Shown here: positions 7,015 through 15,739 of the stretch, piece after piece
How the letters are laid out: the number at the start of each line of letters is the position of its first letter
Position numbering within the stretch: the first letter of the stretch is position 1
NCBI GenBank assembly: GCA_900467185.1
Contig: UBPA01000003.1
Span: 124,001 to 188,000 of the forward strand
Direction: 5' to 3'
Origin: Hyphomicrobiales bacterium
GTDB taxonomy: Bacteria > Pseudomonadota > Alphaproteobacteria > Rhizobiales > Rhizobiaceae
DNA: 64,000 nucleotides
Translations under genes and position numbers: made by a program
The notes under the pieces: generated by a model
The model's input: only the letters and a program-made list of their open reading frames with translations
Database searches by the model: none
Told to the model about the DNA's origin: nothing

Positions 7015-8874
7015 ATGGAAGCAACAACCACCGCGGACGTTCCCGCTCCAAAAGGCGCATTCCAGCGCTTCGACCGCCTTTTCGGGCATGTCGTCGAAGC
7101 CATTGCCGCCACGATCGTTCTTGCGGAGATCATTCTCCTCGGCTGGGCGACCACAGCCCGCTACCTCCTCCACACGCCCCTCGTCTGGTCCGACGAGGTC
7201 GCAACGATCCTCTTCGTCTGGATGACCATGCTTGGATCCGTCGTCGCTCTGCGGCGCGGCCAGCACATGCGGCTCACGGCCTTCGTGCGCAAGCTTTCGC
7301 CTGTCTGGGAGAGCCGCGCCAATGCCTTCGCCATGGTGATTGTGACGACGCTGCTCGCGCTCATGCTGCTGCCGACCTGGGAGCATGTCGAGGAGCGCAT
7401 CATCAGCGTGACCCCCGTTCTGCAGATCAGCGAAGCCTGGCGCGAAGCGGCGCTGCTCGTGGGCATCGTGCTGATGCTCATCACCGCGGCCGACAAGATG
7501 CTGCGGGCCAGCTCGCTGGCGCAGATCGCGGTCAGCCTTGTCGTTCTCGCCGCCGTCTTCGGCTGTTTCCAGCTGGCGATGCCCTGGTTCGAGGAGATCG
7601 GCAATTACAGCCTGCTGATCTTTTTCATCGGCCTCGTCCTCCTCGGCATCATGCTCGGCGTCCCCATTGCATTCGCCTTCGTGCTTGCGACAGCCGCCTA
7701 TCTCAATTTCGCCAGCTGGGTGCCGATCTCGATCGTTCCCGGGCGGATGAGCGAAGGCATGTCGCACATGATCCTGCTCTCGGTTCCGATGTTCGTCTTC
7801 CTCGGCGCCGTCATCGAAATGGCCGGCCTCGCACAGGCCATGATCGCCTTCCTCGTTTCGCTGATCGGCCACCTGCGCGGCGGCCTGCAATATGTCCTCC
7901 TCGGCGCCATCTATCTCGTCTCGGGCATCTCCGGTGCGAAGGCCGCCGATATGGCCGCCGTCGCCCCTGCTTTGTTTCCCGAAATGAAGAAGCGCGGCAA
8001 CAAGGACAGCGACCTCGTCTCCCTGCTGTCGGCATCGGCCGTCATGTCGGAAACCATTCCGCCATCGATCGTGCTGATCACGGTCGGCTCCGTCACGGGC
8101 GTCTCGATCGCGGCGCTCTTCACCGCCGGCCTCCTGCCCGCCTTCGTCGGCATGCTCGCCCTCTGCGTCGTCGTCTTCATCCAGACGCGCGGCGAGGACA
8201 ACAGCCAGGCTCGCAAGATCGACGGCAAGACGAAGCTCAAGCTCTTCCTTGCGGCCATTCCGGGCCTCGGCCTGCCGATCGTCATCCGCACGGCCGTCGT
8301 CGAAGGCGTGGCCACGGCCACGGAAGTCGCGACGATCGGCATCATCTACTCCATCATCGTCGGAGCCCTGTTCTATCGTCAGATGAAGTGGCGCCGGCTC
8401 TATCCCATGCTGGTCGATGCCGCCTCGCTGTCCGGCTCGATCCTGCTCGTCGTGGGCGCCGCCACCGCCATGGGCTGGGCGCTGACTCAGTCCGGTTTCT
8501 CGCAGTACCTGGTCGATCTGATGCAGGGCGTTCCCGGCGGCAAGATGGGCTTCCTGTTGCTTTCGGCGCTGGCCTTCATCATTCTCGGCAGCGTGCTCGA
8601 GGGCGTCCCGGCAATCGTCCTTTTCGGCCCCCTCCTCTTCCCCATCGCCAAGCTGATGGGGATCGACGAGGTGCATTACGCGATCGTCGCCGTCTTCGCG
8701 ATGGGTTTCGGCCTGTTCTCGCCGCCCTTCGGCGTCGGCTTCTACCTCGCCTGCGCCATCGGCCGCGTTTCGCCGGACGATGTCATCGGCAAGGTCTGGC
8801 CGCACCTCCTCGCCCTCTTCATTGCCCTGCTGCTGATCATCTTCATCCCCTGGATCTCGATCGGCTTCCTGTAG
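7015..8874 (+). CDS. TRAP transporter permease, fused small (DctQ) and large (DctM) subunits
   Basis: 619 residues in one chain. Residues 1 to about 190 form a DctQ-type four-helix module ('LVWSDEVATILFVWMTMLG' is the typical small-subunit segment). From N197 onward is a DctM module with about twelve membrane segments, including 'GVPIAFAFVLATAAY' and the motif 'SGISGAKAADMAAVAPALFP'. Most TRAP systems encode these parts separately; fused DctQM proteins are known in a minority. It drives sodium- or proton-coupled import of the acid bound by the upstream periplasmic protein. The ATG follows a G-rich ribosome site. Confidence 0.92.
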   Translation: MEATTTADVPAPKGAFQRFDRLFGHVVEAIAATIVLAEIILLGWATTARYLLHTPLVWSDEVATILFVWMTMLGSVVALRRGQHMRLTAFVRKLSPVWESRANAFAMVIVTTLLALMLLPTWEHVEERIISVTPVLQISEAWREAALLVGIVLMLITAADKMLRASSLAQIAVSLVVLAAVFGCFQLAMPWFEEIGNYSLLIFFIGLVLLGIMLGVPIAFAFVLATAAYLNFASWVPISIVPGRMSEGMSHMILLSVPMFVFLGAVIEMAGLAQAMIAFLVSLIGHLRGGLQYVLLGAIYLVSGISGAKAADMAAVAPALFPEMKKRGNKDSDLVSLLSASAVMSETIPPSIVLITVGSVTGVSIAALFTAGLLPAFVGMLALCVVVFIQTRGEDNSQARKIDGKTKLKLFLAAIPGLGLPIVIRTAVVEGVATATEVATIGIIYSIIVGALFYRQMKWRRLYPMLVDAASLSGSILLVVGAATAMGWALTQSGFSQYLVDLMQGVPGGKMGFLLLSALAFIILGSVLEGVPAIVLFGPLLFPIAKLMGIDEVHYAIVAVFAMGFGLFSPPFGVGFYLACAIGRVSPDDVIGKVWPHLLALFIALLLIIFIPWISIGFL

Positions 8875-9310
8875 CAAGCAACTGCCCAGCAGGCTGGCCG
8901 AGACCGTCTCGACGGTCGAACGGGCTGGCCGGCGACGGAACAAACCAATGCCGGTGCCGGACGTCCTTGCGACGGTCCCGGGGCCGGCATTGCTGCGTCC
9001 GGCGCGAGCCATGGCCGTTGCGCGCACTTCGGACCGGTCCGGCGCCCCCTGCAATCTTTACCTCGTGGTACACACCGCACCAATGAACCACATGCGCAGG
9101 ATGGTGCTCGCGCGGCCTTATCCAGAGCTCCGAATACCGATGGTAAAACGGCCGGATCTTCTGTCACATTCGAGCCTTTAGACGAAGGCGGGAAATGTGC
9201 ACCGGAACCCGAAAGAAGAACCCGGCGGCTACGACTTTTGATATATTACACTTAAGTAATTCTTCATCGCTTCACCGTAGGAATTGAGCAAATTCTTAAA
9301 GGATCTGTTC
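8875..9310 (+). other. Intergenic region between TRAP permease and chemoreceptor
   Basis: About 435 bases without a credible gene. It contains the hairpin at 8946-8992 and an AT-rich tract near 9239-9275 that probably holds the chemoreceptor promoter. Nothing else was recognised. Confidence 0.5.
8946..8992 (+). terminator. Possible terminator hairpin after the TRAP operon
   Basis: CAATGCCGG and CCGGCATTG form the outer arms, with an inner CCGG/CCGG pairing after a two-base mismatch. There is no T-run, so it is either a factor-dependent stop or only a 3' end stabiliser. Confidence 0.4.
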
Positions 9311-11551
9311 ATGAAGATGTCTATACGGAGCCTCCTGATCGGCATGTTTGCTGTTCTGAGTTTGACCCTTGCTGCAACGATCGCATTCTCAATGGTCCTG
9401 TCCTATCGGGCCTATCTTCGCGACGACGAAGTTTCGACGCTGACGAATCTCGACAAGGCTCTGTTCGAGGCGCTGGTGGCGTTCCGCAGCGAGCGCGGCG
9501 ACAGCGCCTCGGCCCTGAAGCTCAAAAGCAGCGATGCGGCCGGATCGATCGCGTCCGTCACCAAGATGCGCCAGATCGTCGATCGTGGCATGACGGAAGC
9601 CGACCGGGTCACGAGCGACATCACGGACAGCAACGTTCGCCAGCAATATGCAACGGTCCAAGCAACATTCGAGAAGGTGAAGACCTATCGCGCGACCATC
9701 GACAGCGCGCTGGCCAATCCTCTCGAGAGCCGCGACGCGAGCCTCATCAAGACCTCCATGGATCTTGGCGCCACCTTCCTCACGGATATCGAGACGGCGC
9801 TCCTCGCCTCGGAGGCGCGGATCCGGACGGTCGATCCCGCAACGGTGCCGATGATGCAGATCCGGGCCTCCGCCTGGTCCACGCGCGCGCTTGGCGGCGG
9901 AGCCTCGCTCCTCCTCAACAACGTCGTCACCAGCCCGACAGCTCCCGACCCGCAGATCGCCTCGCAACTGGCGATTTTCGACGCGAAGATCGATTACGCC
10001 TGGAAGGCCGTGGAAATGCTGGTCAAGCATCCGCAGACCCCCCGGGAGATCCAGGATGCCTTCGAAGACGCGAACCGGACCTATTTCGCCGGCAGCTATG
10101 CCGAAATCCGAAACGCCGTGATCGCCAAGATCACCGCCGGCGAGAAGCCTTCCCTGACCATCGACGACTGGCGTGCGCCGACGACCGCATCGCTGTTCAA
10201 GATCGCCAACGTCGCGATCCTCGCGATGGACACGATCGATCGCGAGGCGACAGCGACGAAATCCGCAGCCCTGAGCCAGTTCCTCACCCTGCTCGGACTG
10301 TTCGCCTTTTCCCTTGCCACCGGCGTGGTCGCCATGGGCGTCATCGTCTACAAGGTCACCAAGCCGCTGGCTGCGCTGACCCACTGCATGCGCGCCCTTG
10401 CGGACGGTAATCTGAAGATCACGATCCCCGGCGTCGAGCGCGGGGACGAGATGGGCAAGATGGCGCAATCGGTCGAGGTGTTCCAGATCGCTGCCGTGCG
10501 AAACCAGGAACTGGAAAACAACGCGACGGCGAACCGTCTGGCCGCCGAGCAGGAACGCGAGACCATCCGCATCACGGCCGAAGCGGAAGCCGAGGACCGC
10601 CTGAACCGGGCAACAGGAACGCTGGCCGCCAGCCTGCGCCGCCTGTCGACCGGCGACATGCAATGCGAAATCAAGGTGCCTCTGGCGCCGCAGTTCGAAA
10701 ACCTGCGCGCGGACTTCAACACGTCGGTCGAGAAGCTTCGCTCCGCCCTGGTGTCCGTGGATGGCTCCGTCGTCATCGTCACCAACGGTTCCAGCGAAAT
10801 CTCGGAGGCCTCCGACAACCTCGCCAAGCGAACGGAACAGCAGGCCGCAGCCCTCGAGGAAACGGCGGCAGCGCTCGAACAGATCACCGTCAACGTGGCC
10901 GCCACGTCGCAGCTCACGGTCAAGGCGCGCGATGTCGTGCGCTCGGCCCGGGAGCGTGCCGATCGGTCCGGCGTGGTCGTGCGCGATGCCGTGGTCGCCA
11001 TGCAGCGGATCGAGGATTCGTCGCGCCAGATCGAGCAGATCATCTCGGTGATCGACGAAATCGCCTTCCAGACCAACCTTCTGGCGCTGAACGCCGGCGT
11101 CGAGGCTGCCCGCGCCGGTGAAGCCGGGCGAGGCTTCGCGGTGGTCGCGCAGGAGGTTCGCGAACTGGCGCAGCGCTCCGCCACGGCGGCGCGCGAGATC
11201 AAGAAGCTGATCGTCAACTCCACATCCGCGGTCAGCCAGGGCGTCGACCTCGTCGGACAAACCGGCGAAGGCCTGACGGAGATCGAACAGCTCGTTCAGG
11301 TCATCAACGCCCATATGGATGCCATCGCCACGGCGGCGGGAGAGCAGTCTTCCGGCCTTGCAGAAGTGAATGTCGCGATCAATCACATGGATCACGCCAC
11401 GCAGCAGAACGCAGCCATGGTCGAGGAGATGACGGCGGCCGGCGCAGGCCTCGCACAGGAAAGCGCCAACCTGACGAACCTCCTGTCCTACTTCGTCCTT
11501 CCGGACCGCGACGCCGGCATGTCGGCCGCCCCGCTTCGCAGACGGGCCTGA
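9311..11551 (+). CDS. Methyl-accepting chemotaxis protein with periplasmic sensor and HAMP
   Basis: About 746 residues from the ATG at 9311 (AAAGGA 7 bases ahead). An in-frame TTG at 9284 would add nine residues but has a poorly placed ribosome site. A first membrane helix (about 6-30) is followed by a roughly 280-residue periplasmic helical sensor, a second membrane helix ('[21 protein letters not shown]') and HAMP modules. The MCP signalling domain has the near-invariant hairpin tip '[24 protein letters not shown]'. No C-terminal CheR-docking pentapeptide is present. No che genes lie nearby, so it must work with a distant cluster. The ligand is unknown. Confidence 0.9.
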   Translation: MKMSIRSLLIGMFAVLSLTLAATIAFSMVLSYRAYLRDDEVSTLTNLDKALFEALVAFRSERGDSASALKLKSSDAAGSIASVTKMRQIVDRGMTEADRVTSDITDSNVRQQYATVQATFEKVKTYRATIDSALANPLESRDASLIKTSMDLGATFLTDIETALLASEARIRTVDPATVPMMQIRASAWSTRALGGGASLLLNNVVTSPTAPDPQIASQLAIFDAKIDYAWKAVEMLVKHPQTPREIQDAFEDANRTYFAGSYAEIRNAVIAKITAGEKPSLTIDDWRAPTTASLFKIANVAILAMDTIDREATATKSAALSQFLTLLGLFAFSLATGVVAMGVIVYKVTKPLAALTHCMRALADGNLKITIPGVERGDEMGKMAQSVEVFQIAAVRNQELENNATANRLAAEQERETIRITAEAEAEDRLNRATGTLAASLRRLSTGDMQCEIKVPLAPQFENLRADFNTSVEKLRSALVSVDGSVVIVTNGSSEISEASDNLAKRTEQQAAALEETAAALEQITVNVAATSQLTVKARDVVRSARERADRSGVVVRDAVVAMQRIEDSSRQIEQIISVIDEIAFQTNLLALNAGVEAARAGEAGRGFAVVAQEVRELAQRSATAAREIKKLIVNSTSAVSQGVDLVGQTGEGLTEIEQLVQVINAHMDAIATAAGEQSSGLAEVNVAINHMDHATQQNAAMVEEMTAAGAGLAQESANLTNLLSYFVLPDRDAGMSAAPLRRRA

Positions 11552-11598
11552 CGCACGGGCCCGGGGGCCGGCGGCTTCTGAGGGATTGGGCACGAACA

Positions 11599-11630
11599 AG
11601 CACGGCCGGGCGACATCGCCCGGCCGTGCT
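11599..11630 (+). terminator. Strong hairpin after the chemoreceptor gene (convergent with arsC)
   Basis: A perfect 14-base stem, AGCACGGCCGGGCG paired with its complement around the loop ACAT. It lies between two convergent genes and could end transcription from both sides, though neither flank has a long T-run. Confidence 0.6.
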
Positions 11631-11714
11631 GCGTCTGGGGCCACGCCCCGCGCCGTTGCCTCGGCGAACCGTGGCAAGGTGCGGTGAAGGAAAACGGACC
11701 GTGCCGGCCGACTG

Positions 11715-12137
11715 TCAAACGATGCGCTTGCCCTCGACGTCGAGAACCTCTTCGCCGTCTTCCTTGGCGAAGGCGCCGGTATGGGTCTCCGGCAGGATGT
11801 CCAGCACCCGCTCGGAGGGACGGGCAAGGCGCGTGCCCATCGGCGTCACCACGAAGGGACGATTGATCAGGATCGGATGCGCCAGCATCGCGTCGAGCAA
11901 CTGGTCATCGGAAAGGTCCGGATCATCGAGACCCAGCTCCGCATAGGGAGTCCCCTTTTCGCGGATCGCGTCCCTTACCGTCAGACCGGCATCCCCGATC
12001 ATCCTCACCAGCCGCTCGCGGGTCGGAGGCGTCTCCAGATAGGCGATCACAGTGGGTTCGATCCCTGCGCTCCGGATCATCGCCAGCGTATTGCGCGAGG
12101 TGCCGCAGGCGGGGTTATGGTAGATGGTGACATCCAT
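11715..12137 (-). CDS. arsC: Arsenate reductase (glutaredoxin-dependent)
   Basis: 140 residues from the ATG at 12137, matching the roughly 141-residue R773-type ArsC. The catalytic cysteine is C11 in 'YHNPACGTSRN', and the later 'NRPFVVTP' holds the arginine of the arsenate-binding triad. It reduces arsenate to arsenite, which the neighbouring Acr3 pump exports. A longer frame to 12167 exists, but GGAAAGG stands 9 bases before 12137. The gene starts 4 bases after the acr3 stop, as the last gene of arsR-acr3-arsC. No metallophosphatase-type ArsH was seen nearby. Confidence 0.93.
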   Translation of the reverse strand: MDVTIYHNPACGTSRNTLAMIRSAGIEPTVIAYLETPPTRERLVRMIGDAGLTVRDAIREKGTPYAELGLDDPDLSDDQLLDAMLAHPILINRPFVVTPMGTRLARPSERVLDILPETHTGAFAKEDGEEVLDVEGKRIV

Positions 12138-12141
12138 GGTC

Positions 12142-13182
12142 TCAGGCCTTTCCGATGGTTGCGGCATGGGTCCGAACGGCGGCGCCGCGTTCGTACCAGC
12201 CCTTGCTGCGATTGACGATCCAGACGACGGACAGCATCACCGGCACTTCGACCAGAACGCCGACGACGGTTGCGAGCGCAGCACCGGATGTGAAGCCGAA
12301 CAGGCTGATCGCTGCTGCGACCGCCAGCTCGAAAAAGTTCGAGGCGCCGATCAGTGCGGAGGGCCCGGCAACGCAGTGCGCCTCGCCGCTGACGCGATTG
12401 AGCAGATAGGCCAGGCCGGAGTTGAGATACACCTGAATGAGAATCGGCACGGCCAACAGCGCGATCACGGCCGGCTGCGCGATGATCTGCTCGCCCTGGA
12501 AACCGAACAACAGCACGAGCGTGCCCAGAAGCGCCAGCAGCGACACCGGCTGCAGACGGGTTGCCAGACGCTCGACATCCGTGCTCCGGCGCAGCAGCTG
12601 TGCGACGACGACCGGCAGGACGATATAAAGCACCACCGAAAGGATGAGCGTATCCCACGGGACGGTGATGGCGGAGAGCCCGAGCAACACGGCGACGATC
12701 GGCGCGAAGGCCACCACCATGATCGCGTCGTTAAGGGCGACCTGGCTCAGCGTGAAATGCGGCTCGCCCTTAGTGAGGTTCGACCAGACGAACACCATGG
12801 CCGTGCAGGGTGCGGCGGCCAGGATGATGAGGCCGGCGATATAGCTGTCGATCTGCGTTTCCGGCAGATACGGCCGAAACAGCCAACCGATGAACAACCA
12901 GCCGAGCAGCGCCATGGAGAACGGCTTGACCGCCCAGTTGATGAACAGGGTGATGCCGATGCCGCGCCAGTGGCGGCCGACGAGGGCCAGCGCGGCAAAA
13001 TCGATCTTCAGCAGCATCGGAATGATCATCAGCCAGATCAGCACCGCCACTGGCAGGTTGACCTTGACCACCTCCACCGCCCCGACGAACTGAAACACGC
13101 CGGGCATCAGATGCCCAAGGGCGATGCCGACGAGGATGCAGAGAGCGACCCACAGGGTCAGGTAGCGCTCAAACGTCGACAT
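12142..13182 (-). CDS. acr3: Arsenite efflux permease Acr3
   Basis: 346 residues with about ten membrane segments, the expected size for Acr3 (ArsB-2). The conserved cysteine needed for arsenite transport is C126 in 'LAAAPCTAMVFVWS', followed by the family segment 'LTKGEPHFTLSQVALND'. It exports arsenite using the membrane potential. It belongs to the bile-acid/arsenite transporter superfamily and not to the ArsB/NhaD type. GGGGA stands 5-6 bases before the ATG. It follows arsR by 106 bases and precedes arsC by 4, so all three are probably co-transcribed. Confidence 0.94.
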   Translation of the reverse strand: MSTFERYLTLWVALCILVGIALGHLMPGVFQFVGAVEVVKVNLPVAVLIWLMIIPMLLKIDFAALALVGRHWRGIGITLFINWAVKPFSMALLGWLFIGWLFRPYLPETQIDSYIAGLIILAAAPCTAMVFVWSNLTKGEPHFTLSQVALNDAIMVVAFAPIVAVLLGLSAITVPWDTLILSVVLYIVLPVVVAQLLRRSTDVERLATRLQPVSLLALLGTLVLLFGFQGEQIIAQPAVIALLAVPILIQVYLNSGLAYLLNRVSGEAHCVAGPSALIGASNFFELAVAAAISLFGFTSGAALATVVGVLVEVPVMLSVVWIVNRSKGWYERGAAVRTHAATIGKA

Positions 13183-13288
13183 CAGGTCCCCGAATCTCTC
13201 TGTTGGCCTTCACGAATTGTATTCTGAAGGATCGACACAACGGTCTCGTTGCAACCGCACACCGAGATTTCCGGGCATCGCACACGTG

Positions 13289-13648
13289 TCATTGCGACCC
13301 GCCCTGCGTTGTCGAAGCGCAGCAAGGGGTCAGTGCGGCGATGAGGGGCGCGCACATATCCGCATGTCCGCCGCAGCAATCCTTCACCAGATAGAGCGTC
13401 AGTTCGCGCAGTGCATCGATCTTCGCGCGATAAACGATCGATCGACTAAAGCGCTCGCCTTCAACGAGGTTCGCGCGAGACAGGATCGCAAGATGCGCCG
13501 ACATGGTATTTTGCGGCACGCCCAGAAGCCGCGCGAGCTCGCCGGCCGGTAGCCCTTCGGGCTCATGTCGAACCAGCAGACGAAAGGTTTCAAGCCGGGT
13601 GGTTTGTGCAAGGGCGCCGAGCGCATCGATTGCAGATGTTGATTCCAT
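13289..13648 (-). CDS. arsR: ArsR-family arsenite-responsive repressor
   Basis: 119 residues with a winged helix-turn-helix in the middle ('LLGVPQNTMSAHLAILSRANLV'). It lacks the classic CxCxxC of R773 ArsR in the DNA-binding helix. Instead it has cysteines near the C-terminus, C91-C92, C99 and C109-C110, as in the ArsR types that bind As(III) through C-terminal cysteine pairs. It should repress arsR-acr3-arsC through the operator that abuts its own start codon. The mRNA is predicted to be leaderless. Confidence 0.9.
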   Translation of the reverse strand: MESTSAIDALGALAQTTRLETFRLLVRHEPEGLPAGELARLLGVPQNTMSAHLAILSRANLVEGERFSRSIVYRAKIDALRELTLYLVKDCCGGHADMCAPLIAALTPCCASTTQGGSQ

Positions 13649-13682
13649 ATATCCAGATAATCAGATATGTCATCGACGTCAA
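13649..13682 (-). promoter_or_regulatory. ars operon promoter and ArsR operator
   Basis: On the minus strand -35 TTGACG (13682-13677), 17 bases, then -10 TATCTG (13659-13654). Only five bases separate the -10 from the arsR ATG, so transcription should begin at or very near the A of the start codon. The imperfect inverted repeat ATATCCAGATAATCAGATAT (13649-13668) covers the -10 and the start point and is the likely ArsR site. Confidence 0.65.
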
Positions 13683-13786
13683 GCGTATGACGTCGCGATA
13701 CATTCCAGACGGTTGGATCGATCGCATGATGTCCATTGTGACGATGGCTAGGAAAAACGTCAGCCTGAAGATGGAATGGGACGTTT

Positions 13787-13862
<76 letters not shown>

Positions 13863-13960
13863 ACTAGGACTGCATTGCTGCGGTCTGACGCGGCGTATAA
13901 AGGCCTTCGCGCGGCTTGTCCAGTTGTCGCGGACAGGAATCCGTGGAAAGGGCGAACTTA

Positions 13961-14878
13961 TCAGAGATAGAGTTCGCCGGCAGCGATCTTGACCGCCTGC
14001 CCGCCGATCCGCGCACCGGCGATATCGCCATTCGCGATGTCGAGATGAAGGTGGAGGAAGGAGGGCCGGCCCATTTCGACGCCCTGCTCGACGAGAAAGC
14101 TGTGATGGCCCTCGGTGAGCTTGTCGAAACAATGGATGGCAGCCGAGAAGGCGGCGAGTGCGGCACCGGTCGCCGGGTCCTCGTGAATGCCCATGCCGGG
14201 CGCGAACATGCGGACATGGAAGCGGGCGTTGTGGTTGATGCCGCCGCGGCAATAAAGATAGGCGCTCGCCAGACGACCGTCGGCCATCGGCGCGATCTGC
14301 TCCCAGCGCCCCGCGTCGAATTCCACATCCGTCATCGCATTGAGGTCGTGCAACGGCACGGCCACGAAGGGTACGCCCGCGCTCCAGAGTGCTGGTACGT
14401 GATTTTCGAAGCCGATCTGGGTCGTTTTCAAACCGAGCGCATCGGCAAGCCGGCCGATGTCGAAACGTGCATCGAGCCGCACGGACTTGCGCGGCAGGTC
14501 GAACTCCGCAAAGCCCGCCTCTCCCGGCCGCAGCTTCACGGCGCAGCGCACCGGACCGATGCTCTCCTCCAGCACATGCACCAGGTCGCGGTTCACCCCC
14601 TCGCCCGCCTGCGCGGCCTCCGCAAGCGCCACTGCCGTGCCGACGGTCGGGTGTCCGGCAAAGGGCAGTTCGGTACCCGGCGTGAAGATCCGTAGCCGCG
14701 CGGCGAAGGTCGGATTTTCCGGCCGGCAGACGAACACGGTCTCTGAAAGATTGAATTCGCCGGCGATCGCCAGCATGGCCTCGGTCGAAAGACCGTCACC
14801 GTCAAAGACCACGGCGAGCGGGTTGCCCTGAAGCTTCTCGCTGGTGAAGACGTCATAGATCGCATAGCGGCGTGCCAA
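13961..14878 (-). CDS. PhzF-family isomerase/epimerase-like protein
   Basis: 305 residues, the normal length for the phenazine-biosynthesis PhzF fold. Diagnostic stretches are the early 'YDVFTSEKLQGNPLAVV', 'FNLSETVFV' (with the catalytic-type glutamate), 'LPFAGHPTVGTA' and the late 'DPATGAALAAF'. Family members include isomerases and epimerases of unknown substrate; there are no phenazine genes here. Translation probably begins at TTG 14878, which has GGAG 7 bases upstream. It is the third gene of a possible unit with the Nudix and endonuclease-like genes. Confidence 0.86.
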   Translation of the reverse strand: MARRYAIYDVFTSEKLQGNPLAVVFDGDGLSTEAMLAIAGEFNLSETVFVCRPENPTFAARLRIFTPGTELPFAGHPTVGTAVALAEAAQAGEGVNRDLVHVLEESIGPVRCAVKLRPGEAGFAEFDLPRKSVRLDARFDIGRLADALGLKTTQIGFENHVPALWSAGVPFVAVPLHDLNAMTDVEFDAGRWEQIAPMADGRLASAYLYCRGGINHNARFHVRMFAPGMGIHEDPATGAALAAFSAAIHCFDKLTEGHHSFLVEQGVEMGRPSFLHLHLDIANGDIAGARIGGQAVKIAAGELYL

Positions 14879-14968
14879 ATCCGTTCTCCCACTCCATACG
14901 GCCGCCTCGGTATCACCGGCCGCCCGCGGACCTTGCCTTCGCGCTCCGCCGCGGGCAAGGCCAAAACG

Positions 14969-15739
14969 TCATCGCGGCTGTCCGAAGATATGCGCGAGGA
15001 TCACCCGCATGAACGGCTGATAGTTATGCTTCTCGGGATCGGCATCGAAGATCGCGACCGCACCGTCGATCTCCTCCTCCTCGGCCGTCTCGACATGCAG
15101 CCGGATGCGCTCGAGGATGGCGGCCGACGTTTCGGCAAAGCGGAGCCGGCGAAACAGCGTGACGGCGCCGCCGTTATGCAGCGCCTGAAAAGGCCCGGCC
15201 TGCGCCTCCGCAAGATCGATCCCCGTTTCCTCCAGCACCTCGCGGCGCATATTGCCCGGCACGTCGCAGACCCGGCCGCGAGCATCCTCCACGATGTCGG
15301 AGGCGTCGATGGAGCCGGCCGCGCAATAGACCTTGCCCGGATTGGCCGTTCGCGCGCCCATGCGCACCGCGATGACGGCCCCGTCCGCGGTCTCGATGAC
15401 GGGAATCGCCGCAAGGTGGCAGGCGACCGGAGGCCGGGAGACGTTGCGCCACCAGAGAAATGCCGCGTAGGGCGCGAGATAGCCCTCGCCGACGATCGTA
15501 CCGGCATCCACGGTCAGGCGGTGTTGCAGCACCATCTCGCCGTCGAAGAGGGAAGGATTGGCCGCATGCTCCCGCACCCAGTTCGCCGCGATCTCGGGAC
15601 CATGCCGGGCGAGGATGGGATGCGACCCCGGCAGGACCCGCAGGTCGGTGCCGGCGACGGGAAAGATCGTGCCCTCGGCGGGCCAGCCGACCCCGATACC
15701 GGAGTTGCCATGCGTGTGGATCTGCGGCACCTCAGACAT
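14969..15739 (-). CDS. Nudix hydrolase family protein with a degenerate Nudix box
   Basis: 256 residues. The second half of the Nudix box is intact, 'RREVLEETGI', with the metal-binding glutamates. The expected first Gly and Glu of G(x5)E(x7)REUxEExGU do not line up, because the preceding stretch 'GRVCDVPGNM' has no Glu at the required position. A roughly 125-residue N-terminal region precedes the Nudix fold. Its ATG lies inside the 3' end of the upstream endonuclease-like gene (8-base overlap), so the two are translationally coupled. The substrate cannot be told. Confidence 0.72.
   Translation of the reverse strand: MSEVPQIHTHGNSGIGVGWPAEGTIFPVAGTDLRVLPGSHPILARHGPEIAANWVREHAANPSLFDGEMVLQHRLTVDAGTIVGEGYLAPYAAFLWWRNVSRPPVACHLAAIPVIETADGAVIAVRMGARTANPGKVYCAAGSIDASDIVEDARGRVCDVPGNMRREVLEETGIDLAEAQAGPFQALHNGGAVTLFRRLRFAETSAAILERIRLHVETAEEEEIDGAVAIFDADPEKHNYQPFMRVILAHIFGQPR

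Noticed and set aside
6895-9054. A 719-codon minus-strand frame opposite the TRAP permease
   Set aside because: Asp/Glu/Arg/His-rich composition typical of the complement of a membrane-protein gene; no domain recognised.
9389-11827. An 812-codon minus-strand frame opposite the chemoreceptor
   Set aside because: Shadow of the MCP gene; no coherent protein features.
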